From: Paulinella micropora
Lineage: Eukaryota; Cercozoa; Imbricatea; Euglyphida
Length of the DNA stretch: 64,000 nt
NCBI GenBank assembly: GCA_009731375.1
Contig: BJOX01000288.1
Coordinates: 25,882 to 89,881 of the forward strand
Direction of reading: 5' to 3'
Shown one piece after another: positions 55,870 through 64,000 of this stretch. Each line of letters opens with the position of its first letter. Positions within the stretch are counted from its first letter, which is position 1. The notes under the pieces are model-generated. The model was not told the DNA's origin. It ran no database searches and saw nothing but the letters and a program-made list of their open reading frames with translations. Both the position numbers and the translations under genes were made by a program.

Positions 55870-55940
55870 TTTTTCTACACTCGATGTGCACATGTACACT
55901 AGTCCGCAAAGTTGTTTGCATGCCTACCTGGTGGTAGGCG

Positions 55941-56613
55941 ATGTCAACAACATTGGTAAAAAGGCTGCCGCCCTGGAGATGTGAGGTGACAGGTTGCGAT
56001 AGTGTAAATTTCTTTACGCAGTCAAAGTGTAGAGCTTGCAACGCGTTATGCCCCCTGTTCATGGCACAACCTGACCCAAGAAATTGGGCTGTGTCTGATG
56101 TCTTGGCGATTCATGGTGCATTCAAAAACAGTGTCGACCTCCTAGACATTACTGAGAAGGGGATAGGGGGAACTCTAAGCATGACAGGAGTATTATCAGC
56201 AGTGAATGCGGTACCGTATTGCGAAAGGGCAGATTACATGTTTTGGGACATAGGTTGTGGAGTCGGGAACGTTCTTCTCGCAGCCATGGTTTTTGGGTAT
56301 GGACGCGTGACGGGTAACGTTGGAGCAAAACGATTGTTCTAGGGAATGGAAGTTGAAAGTGGGCAAGGCTAGTGTTGTTAGCCAAGAAAGTGGACATGCA
56401 GAATTGTGGACTCAACAAGATCCTGTGGTGTGGTGGAAAGCTAGAGTACAGAACACTGTTGATTTGGAGCGTTACTTCAAAAAATACAGACGGCACGGCA
56501 ACGGTGGTGGTGTTTCTATTCTGGACAGCTTGGCAGGCAGGGCACAAGGAAGTAGTGTTGCATTTCATACGCACATGCCCACAGATCAAGTATGTCCTGG
56601 TAGCAGATGAGAG
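55941..56613 (+). pseudogene. Zinc-finger plus class I methyltransferase-like gene, copy B
   Basis: As 16092-16764: DIGCGVGN motif in the first frame, stop at 56340-56342, second half in another frame. Few substitutions (TTATTTC to TTACTTC, AGATGGC to AGACGGC). Confidence 0.5.
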
Positions 56614-56849
56614 CTAGCGGCCTCAAGGGCATAAGCTTGCATTTTAGATGCTTGAACAGGCAGGTTTCACTTTGCATAGATACAGACCGCGTTTGACAAT
56701 TACACGTAGTTCAGGTTCGGAAAAATTTGTTCTGGTGTGTTGGAAAAGACTGAAATAATAAAAGTTTGACTCGTATTTCAACTTTGAAGTGTGATGCATC
56801 CGAGATGCGCTACTAATTGTACTTGCATGTGTGGTAGTAGTTTTATGGA

Positions 56850-57345
56850 GTGCCGCGACTGGAGGGCGTGCGCCCAGGGCTGTTATTGCGTGTGGCATTC
56901 GAATATGATGGTAAAGAAAGCAATCACATAGATGAGGCGCGAGATGAATTTTTGGGTGAGGAAGAGCTTGTCGTTTCAGTCAAGCAGTTGGATACGTGGA
57001 CGGACAAGAAACATAAACTTAAGGCTCTGAGACCAGCACGTTCTGAGGCAGGCCGCGAATATGGGCTACTTGATGAATTAATTTATAGTGAGCAACTAGA
57101 TCTTGGACAATCGCATCTCCTAATTCTGGCGCGAACTTATTTTCAAGATTTAATGTGGTCTGGACGAAAGGAAGCACAACCTGGCAGGGGCAGAGGCCAA
57201 GAACAGGTAAAAAAAGAGGGGAAAGGCAAAAGTAAAGAAGCAAGCAAGCGGGGACGAAGAACAAACAAGCCTAGTTATGTATCTATCTTTATCTCTCTTT
57301 CTCTCTTTTTCTCTCTCTCTTTCTCTCTGTCTCTCTCTGTCTCTC

Positions 57346-57385
<40 letters not shown>

Positions 57386-57410
57386 CGCTGCGTTACTAAG
57401 AGTTCGATGA
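56850..57410 (+). pseudogene. Host coding segment, copy B, tail replaced by a CT tract
   Basis: Equals 17001-17424 up to the codons for NKPSY, then changes at 57281 into CT-rich sequence and ends at TGA 57408-57410. The native Gly/Lys/Arg tail end is lost, so this is a duplication breakpoint. Confidence 0.6.
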
Positions 57411-57529
57411 GGAAGGAAACCTAATGAGATCTCCTTAATAAAAAACTCTCGTCGAATTCCTACAGCTGCTTTTTTCGTTGCTTGCGTCTCTCTCTCTCTC
57501 TCTCTCTCTCTCTGTCCCTCTCTCTCTCT

Positions 57530-57660
57530 CTATTTCAATGCTTGCATTGAAATTTCAATGCAGCGAGCATTAAAATTTTAATGCAACGAGCATTGAAATT
57601 TCAATGCATGCATTAAAATCTTAAAAGTGATTTCAATGCAAGCATTGAAATCTCAATGCT
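57530..57660. repeat. TCAATGCATGCATTGA-type palindromes (TGCTTGCA variants)
   Basis: Five or six variants, among them TCAATGCTTGCATTGA and GCGAGCATT forms, with AAATTTC linkers. Confidence 0.7.
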
Positions 57661-57892
57661 CGCTTGTAGGCGCCCGCAGGGACATAGGCGGACTTTTGAA
57701 TTCATGAAGAGAGAGGGTTTTATTATGTACGGACATAGGCCACGGCTTTCAATATCTTGCACCTCAGGGTCAGAAAGATTTACGTTAGTTTGTCGGCAGC
57801 GATAGTTGCTATCCTTGCCACAATCCATGTTGCTGAATTATTTGCTGTGTTAGTAGTGTCACCTCATCAATGCAGTTACTGACGTGCACCCC

Positions 57893-58261
57893 CCGCTGGA
57901 ACTGCACATCATGGATGATGGCAAGTTCACGAGCACGGTTACTGGTGCACCAGGTGAGTTTCTTGGAGAGAACGAGCTTGTGGTAGGGGTTAAACAGTTA
58001 GGCAGCTGGCCGGGGGGAAACCGTAACTAGCTGAAGGGTAGAGAGCCCAGGACAGATACAAGCAGAGAGTTAGGGAAAGTTAGTATGTTAGTTTATCCAG
58101 AAACAACAGATTTTCAGAAGTTGCACCGCCTCATAATGACAAGGGAGTATGTAGATCTGACTTCATCACGTGCGCAAGGAGGCCAGCGCAAAGAACTAAA
58201 GGAAAAGGTCAAGCAAGAGTGGAAGCAAAAGGGGCAGGAAAAAGCCAAGCACACATTATAG
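57893..58261 (+). pseudogene. Diverged paralogue of the 17001-17558 segment with one in-frame stop
   Basis: One register runs from PPLELHIMDDGKF through EFLGENELVVGVKQLGSW to a TAG at 58028-58030 and on, in the same register, through SRELGKVSMLVYPETTDF and HRLIMTREYVDL to TAG at 58259-58261. It matches EFLGEEELVVSVKQLDTW and GREYGLLDELIYSEQLDF...LILARTYFQDL of copies A and B with many substitutions. Apart from that TAG the frame is kept, so decay is recent or the stop is suppressed. Function is unknown. Confidence 0.55.
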
Positions 58262-58690
58262 TTAGTAAGGAGCAAGCCAAGAAAGAAAATGGAAGAGAAA
58301 AGTGGTATTATCTAGACACTACCCACGCTCTGCTTTGCTGGTGTGCAGTGCAAGGGCAAGGTGGGGGACAGGACAGAGAGCAAGACACCGAAGCGTACAG
58401 GGCGCAGTGCGGGAGGGTGAGCCTCCTAAAGGGTGTTGTGCTTTTGTCAGCTCGGTGACGTGGCCAGTTGTGTCGGAAGAGATACCAAAAGGACAGCCAG
58501 AAGACAAACTTGGAAAACAAGTAGAGCCTAGCGAGAAGGTGAGGGAATGAGATAGTGATTGGAGATAAAATGCAACACCAAAACTACAGAACAAGAAGAA
58601 GAAGAAATAAAAGAAAAATGCAAATGATAGCATTTCAAAAATCCGAATGGTAACATTTAAAAAAATCTGTATGCTAGTGATCAAGTAATG
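58262..58690. other. Possible decayed 3' part of the paralogue, noncoding
   Basis: Lys-rich and purine-rich sequence similar in character to the basic tails nearby; no clear frame or domain. Confidence 0.3.
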
Positions 58691-58699
58691 TACTTTGAA

Positions 58700-59400
58700 T
58701 ACTGCCTGCATTGAAGTGTATGCATCGCCAATTTTCGATGTGTGCATTGAAATCTCAATGCATGAACTGAAATCTCAATGCATGCATTGAAATCTCAATG
58801 CATGTATTGGAAACTTGCATTGATATTTCAATGCATGCATTGAAAATAATTCAATGTATGCGTTGAGATTTCAGTGCATGATAGATTGAGATTTCAATGC
58901 ATGCGTTGAAATTTCAATGCATAATGCATTGATATTTCAATGCATGCATTGAATTGTTTTCAATGCATGCGTTGAAATTTCAATGCATGATACATTGAAA
59001 TTTCAATGCATGCATTGAATTTTTTTCAATGTATGCGTTGAGATTTCAATGCATGGTGCATTAAACTTTCAATGCATGCATTGAATTTTTTTCAATAAAT
59101 GCATGCATTGAAAATTTTTTCAATGCATGCATTGAAATCGTTGAATCCGGACTCAGGTATTTTTATTAAACCCCCGGCGTGTTGATTAGGCTGAATTTCA
59201 ATGCATGCATTGCCAACAACGATGCATGCATTGAAATTTCAATGTATGCATTCAAAAAATCTGATGCATGCATTGAAATATTTTATATCATTGTTTCAAT
59301 ACATGTATTGAAAGTTAATGCATGCATTGAAAAAATCTTCCATGCATGCATTGAAAAAATGCATTGAAAATTTTTCAATGCATGAATTGAACCTATCCGG
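58700..59400. repeat. Largest TCAATGCATGCATTGA palindrome array
   Basis: At least twenty exact or variant palindromes in 700 bases, with linkers GAAATTTC, GAGATTTC and GAATTTTTTTC. Variants such as TGTATGCG and TGCATGCG occur beside perfect copies. Confidence 0.85.
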
Positions 59401-59688
59401 ATCATAGTACTAGTGGCCGGGTGGACGCATGCTAGGCGCTGCCTTGTAGCATATGCATCTTGCGCAGACAGGACCTAATTCTAGTAATTAGTGAAATTTT
59501 CTTATCGCGAAAAGTCTCTAATGCTATTTTTCACTGTACGCGTACGCTAGGTACTAGAGGTACGGATCGGAAATAGAAACGCCACAGATATATATATACT
59601 AGATATAGCTATAGAGGCCTAGCTTATAGGGCACAAACACAAGGATCTCACTGAACGGCTTGCAACGGGTCGACTCTATCTAGAGAAG
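59401..59688. other. Unique noncoding stretch
   Basis: Nothing recognisable. It separates the palindrome array from the second virus-like fragment. Confidence 0.4.
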
Positions 59689-59867
59689 ATAATTACACTT
59701 TTCGTGCAGGTATTTTTTACCGAAACTATCTCCAATTAAACCCATTTAATACTATCTCTTGATTGTAATCCCTTTTTTGTAAAAATCCTTACATCCAAAC
59801 TTTACAGGAATAAATAATTACACTTTTTGTGCAGGTATTTTCAAGAAAATACCAGCCCGAAAAGTGT
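59689..59867. repeat. Direct and inverted repeats at the edge of a virus-like fragment
   Basis: ATAATTACACTTTTCGTGCA at 59689 recurs at 59814 with one change (TTTTTG), each followed by GGTATTTT. The second copy is followed by its imperfect inverse, GAAAATACCAGCCCGAAAAG (from 59845), forming a hairpin with a perfect GGTATTTTC/GAAAATACC stem. It may be a terminal repeat remnant. Confidence 0.45.
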
Positions 59868-60015
59868 CGTTAAGTCCAAAATCATCAAATTCAACAACAA
59901 AGAGAAATCGAATATGAATCATGTAGAAATCAAAAAGAAAGCGAAATGAATAATTTAATAAATTATTTTACATTTATAAAAATATATTCATATTAATATA
60001 AATATAGTTGAGACG

Positions 60016-60222
60016 ATGCCAAGACCAAAACTATACGAAGGAGAAGCAAGACGAAAGAGAAATAACGAGAAGGCTCTCGCATACTAATACCGCCACCAGG
60101 AAAGGTTGAAGGAGGAAAGAAAAGCAAAAGCATTAAAGCAAAAGCAAGAACTCAAAAGCATAGACGAATACAAAAAGAAGATACAGGAGCTGGAAGACCA
60201 AATAAGTAAAATAACTGTCTAA
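60016..60222 (+). pseudogene. Small basic coiled-coil protein of a virus-like element, one in-frame stop
   Basis: ATG at 60016 after an AT-rich leader. It encodes MPRPKLYEGEARRKRNNEKA, a TAA at 60085-60087, then YRHQERLKEERKAKALKQKQ and a coiled coil ending ELEDQISKITV. Short PRPKxY...ER-rich proteins like this are common in PLVs and giant viruses. One stop breaks it. Confidence 0.5.
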
Positions 60223-60361
60223 GCTATATAGTTCATTATTTTTTTTCGGCGCGGTAAAAATATTTTTCATCTAAACACATATAGCCTATATAATAACGGT
60301 AAAACATTAACTAATTATTTTTAGAAAAAGTATCTTACCTTATATATACATAACGGTAAAA

Positions 60362-61336
60362 ATGTCCAAACCACCTTTACCACCAAGACCAAACAAGCAA
60401 TATGTTCAACTTCTTCAAGCTAAGGCTAAGCTGAGAAGGGTTGAAACGAAAGATAAAAGAAACCGCCGAGACCTTTTATCGAACATCCGTAGTAATACGA
60501 GGACGAATCTCCGCGAGGCTAAGACGCGAGAAGCGAAGCGGCGAGAGTTTAGAGCAAACGATTACGAAGTTAGAAGGGATAACCAGCTGAACTCTCACAT
60601 TCAAATTCAGGGACCTAGACATAAGCTTCTATGACACCGATGCTCTAGAAGAGAAGGTATTTACACCCGCTATAAGATATGCTAGAAGGGAAGGGATGAC
60701 AGCTAATGCGGATGTCAATATATCTATAACATACTCCACCGCTCCTGCTAATGAGCGATACGACCACTATTTAAAAAAGAAAAGTTTTAATTCATTTCAA
60801 CTCCGTCAATACGATACCATATTTATGGATGCTCTGAACGAGTTCAACATAAACAATATCGAAGCTGGCGAGAGAGGATATGAAAGAACCATACGATATG
60901 TGGAAATAACCATAGTTCAAGAAAACGGCGGAGGATGCTATGAAGGAGTGAGAGATAAAAAAACTAAGGTCGAAGAAGGAGTAAGAATATCACCACCAAG
61001 CAAAAATAACAACTGTTTATCTTCTTGTGTAAGGATATTCTAAATATTCATCCGATTAACAAGAACCGCTGTAATATTGTCAGAGCCGAATTCAACCTTC
61101 AGCCAAACTCTCCATTACCATTTTCAATAGCAGTCCAAATATTGAAAAAATATGCGAAGGAAGGGAAAACATACGAAATAACAGACCACGTTATGAAGGA
61201 AACAGTCAGCACAAATGAAGAAGGACAAGAACCAGATAAACTAATCTTTTTAGAAAATAACCATTATTATGGACTGGTTAAAACAAACATTACGACGAAA
61301 CCTAATCTACGGATTTCACGAAATTTTTTCCGATGA
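60362..61336 (+). pseudogene. Decayed replication-type protein fragment of a second virus-like element
   Basis: Three frames form one product: 60362-60634 (MSKPPLPPRPNKQYVQLLQA, basic), a frame change near 60600 to FRDLDISFYDTDALEEKVFT and on to 61043 (ERGYERTIRYVEITIVQENG, KNNNCLSSCV), then a -1 change to 61025-61336 (NRCNIVRAEFNLQPNSPLPF, FLENNHYYGLVKTN). The NNNCL...NHYY layout resembles the N-terminal region found in front of polymerase or helicase domains of polinton and PLV replication proteins; this is pattern memory, not a search. No polymerase motif follows, as the sequence changes to unrelated DNA after 61336. Confidence 0.45.
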
Positions 61337-62013
61337 TTTTCAGAATATCTGAAATACTTGCAGAAATGATTCCAAAAGCTATATTATTTACTTATTATGA
61401 GCAGGAATGAAAAAACAACGCTTGTACATACTCTAACACACTCATTTCAAGTTCACCGGCAGCGAAATATATGCTAGGAGTGGGAACTATTTTCATTAAA
61501 TTTACTGATTTTGCAAGCGGTCGCTTTCTATTAATACTACATGGCTTTTATTGTTTTATGTGTTCTAATCATTAACATTAATTAATTCAACAATTTAGAA
61601 AAGATTTAAAGTGAAAATATTAAAATTTGAATTCAAAAATTCAAATTTTGTATGTATTTACAGTGTTTTCACCATTTAAATTTTCCCAAGTCAGAAAAAT
61701 GTGATCAAGACATCCCCTGGCAGGTTTTTTGAGCGGGATCTTTGATGTAGATGATAATTCAACTGAATATAATGTTATTTCCGACCGGCACCATCGAAAA
61801 CATATTCAGAACTTGACTTCAAAACTTAATTTTTTATGATATCACTGTAATTTTTTCCTAAGTCAAATTGCATATGTGAACATCAGAAAGCTAAGTTTAC
61901 AAGCGGGTTCAGTTGCGGGTAGTTAGTATTAACAATATTAATAGTGTTTTTGATGTTTTACTTTAGATTCAATACTGGAACTAACTTAGAGAAAATTTAA
62001 ATCAGGATCATAT
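61337..62013. other. AT-rich noncoding stretch
   Basis: No reading frame or repeat of note. It separates the virus-like fragment from the minus-strand gene. Confidence 0.4.
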
Positions 62014-63960
62014 TTAATGACCCGTCCACATAGCCATTCGCACGAAGTTGTTGCGTTGAATTTGTTGTTGTCGCGTTAGTTCCTGCTCGTTAACAAGCAA
62101 ATGATATTGATAAAGGTTGGGCTGTGGAACTTGCTGTTGATTTGCATAATACGTTTGTTGGCAGGCGTTGGCTTGAGGCACGCTTACAGCATAGCCGCCT
62201 GTGTTGATGCCAAAGTCAACTGCTGGAGCAAACTGGGATTGTTGTTGTTGCTGTGCTTTTACAACAGCTTGAGCAATCAGTTCAGGTGTAATTACACTGT
62301 TATTAATATATTGCGCTGGAGTTGCAGACCGCTCTGGAGTTTCAGGCGTAGGCGTAACGAGTGGCTGAGGCACAGGTGCAGCGTTACTAGGTTTTTTTTG
62401 CTGTTGCATTTTCAACAACTCTTGCAACATTTTGACAACGGTTGGATCAGACGATTGAACCTGAACATTTGAAGCTGGAGGCACTGTTGGCTTCAGCACC
62501 TCAGCCTTCGGTGGGGTAAGAGTCTTAGGACTCTTACTCTTAGGAGGCTATCAATACATCATTTGCAAGTGACTCATCGCAAGGTAAGACAAATACCTTT
62601 GGGGTTTTTTGCTTCTTGACCGCGGGCGGCGACGAGAATTCAAACTTCTGTGGCTTCTTGCTTTCGCGTTTTTCCCCCTTCGTCTTGAAGAAATATTCCG
62701 GGCACTTCAACTTCTTGACAGCCTTGACAGGAAACTCCGACTCACTCTCCACCTGCTTCAAGTTGGCCTCTTCGTCAGGCGGAGGCAAAGTTTCTTCTTC
62801 CGGTTCAGCGTCAGATTCAGTGTCAAACAACTGTTCATCCAAGGGAACGAATTCCAACATTTCCGGTGGAGTGTCCTTGGGACTTATCTTCCTTGCGTCG
62901 TAAGCGTGCATCAACTTGCTCCATTCGGCCCATTCATCCGGACGGCATTTTCCGGCCAACCTACTCTGATCCACGTCAACCAGTTTCCAACTCATTCGCA
63001 GTATTTGCTTGAATGGAAGTTGACCTTTACCTTTCTTTTTAACAATACGACCGACAATAATGCAGTAGGGATGTGCTTCCCTTTTGCCGCGAGTCAAGGC
63101 ATGCTTTTCACCCAAACTACAAGTCAATAAATTTCAAAGAGTCAGTATTTATTAGAAAGTGTTTACCCAAGAACAGTGACTACTTCAGGAGTTTACCCAC
63201 GATAACCAGTTTGTCTTTGATCTCACACGGATAATTGCCCATTCGTTTTGACACCATGTTGGGAACTGAAGTCAGCCTTCGATGCAAGCCTGTCGAAGTG
63301 GAGTACGCGAGCACTGAGCCCAAGATGCAGTCTGGTGGCTTGCCCCCTGGTTCCTTTGGTAACAAAAAATAATCGTCGGTTGCGAAGAACCAACCGTCAG
63401 CCTGCTTAAGACGGCGGGTTTCCTCCGGGCTGATCTCGTCTTCCGGACTCGGGGTCGAGGGAATTGGTGAGGTGACGACTCTGGTGACTTCGGGGTTTCC
63501 GGCGAAGATGTCGATTGCGGGGGGACCTTGGCCTTGTTGTCCTGGACCGCCTGTGGCTTGTCCGGACCAGTTACTTCCACATCTTTCTGAATAGTTCACG
63601 AACTGAGAGATTGACCCATAGTTTGTACCGATGAAAACCTGAAGTCCATTGGGATTCTTGACCGCGTCGGCAGCCTTGGGCAGTTCCGGTGCCTTAGGGG
63701 GTGCCTACATGGAAAAAATTCTACGAATTGTCAATATTTGCAACGAGGCAACCGATTAAACAAATGAGCACATGACAGTATTAGGTGACCTGAGTGAGTG
63801 CTTTTGCTTTATCATGTTGCTTAATCGGTTGCTTGGTCTTATTGGGATCCGGAGCTTTGGCTTTCTTGGCATGCTTCTTGGCTTTGTCTACTTTGGCTTT
63901 CTTGGCAGGTGGGGGTGCACTTTCTTTCACAGCCACTTTCCCATCAGGGACACAGCCGTT
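62014..63960 (-). CDS. Multi-exon host gene of unknown function, minus strand
   Basis: Four coding blocks: 63960-63790 (Lys/Ala/Pro-rich, KKAKVDKAKKHAKKAKAPDP), 63704 to about 63190 (GTNYGSISQFVNYSERCGSN, GWFFATDDYFLLP, NYPCEIKDKLVIVG), about 63117-62550 (SLGEKHALTRGKREAHPYCI, WKLVDVDQSRLAGKCRPDEW, acidic then basic) and to stop at 62014 (Gln/Pro/Ala-rich). Splice sites are clear at 63789 (GTCACC donor, weak) and 63705-63707 (TAG acceptor); the other junctions are not solved. The 5' end runs into a G homopolymer at the window edge. No domain is recognised. Confidence 0.45.
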
Positions 63961-63970
63961 GAGTGGGGCT

Positions 63971-64000
63971 GGGGGGGGGGGGGGGGGGGGGGGGGGGGGG
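63971..64000. repeat. Poly-G run at the window edge
   Basis: About 30 consecutive G, probably a contig-end artefact. Similar G or C runs flank other weak spots (15231-15246, 37141-37160, 55082-55096). Confidence 0.7.

Overview
The window is eukaryotic nuclear DNA (a scaffold with N gaps, GT-AG introns, very dense microsatellites, non-LTR retrotransposon remains) carrying an integrated DNA virus of the polinton-like virus (PLV) type. The host cannot be named from sequence alone; PLVs of this kind are best known from algae and other protists, so a protist is the first guess, with low confidence. No rRNA, tRNA or CRISPR locus was seen.

Positions 1-9648 are the right part of a PLV: an A32/FtsK-like packaging ATPase (1211-2029), a Lys/Gly-rich basic virion protein, a coiled-coil/proline-rich protein, a broken Ulp1/adenain-type protease (3770-4523), a penton-like minor capsid protein (4716-5459), a double jelly-roll type major capsid protein (5612-7198), a fibre-like protein split over two overlapping frames with a UUUUUUA heptamer at the overlap (7258-8582), and two minus-strand small genes. 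It looks like the morphogenesis module; replication genes, if present, lie to the left of the window. Part of it recurs almost identically at 39624-43386 (starts inside the capsid gene, ends at an N gap) and at 50566-52046 (starts at an N gap, ends at the same virus/host junction as copy 1).

Positions 9649-18300 are host DNA: repeated host units with CT tracts, an eight-exon gene ending in a chromodomain (11854-14013), and a decayed gene with a zinc finger and a methyltransferase motif (14831-17558). Most of 9649-17424 is repeated at 52047-57282 with the chromodomain gene missing. 18310-24290 is a decayed non-LTR retrotransposon (zinc clusters, reverse transcriptase, C-terminal restriction-like endonuclease). 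24290-39000 is mostly simple repeats, foldback elements and palindrome arrays with one decayed minus-strand gene. 44262-50555 holds a divergent gene pair: a SAP-domain gene (minus) and a gene with a SET-like domain and a cysteine-rich tail (plus). 57283-64000 has palindrome arrays, a diverged paralogue of the methyltransferase-locus tail, a decayed fragment of a second virus-like element (59689-61336), and a minus-strand multi-exon gene.

Two palindrome families occur in arrays over the whole host part: TCAAGGTATACCTTGA and TCAATGCATGCATTGA. Both have the form TCAA-N8-TTGA with a self-complementary N8. With the possible frameshift site in the fibre gene and the matching hairpin leaders in front of the ATPase and penton genes, these are the most unusual signals here. 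The three PLV copies touch assembly gaps, so real duplication and haplotype or assembly redundancy both remain possible.
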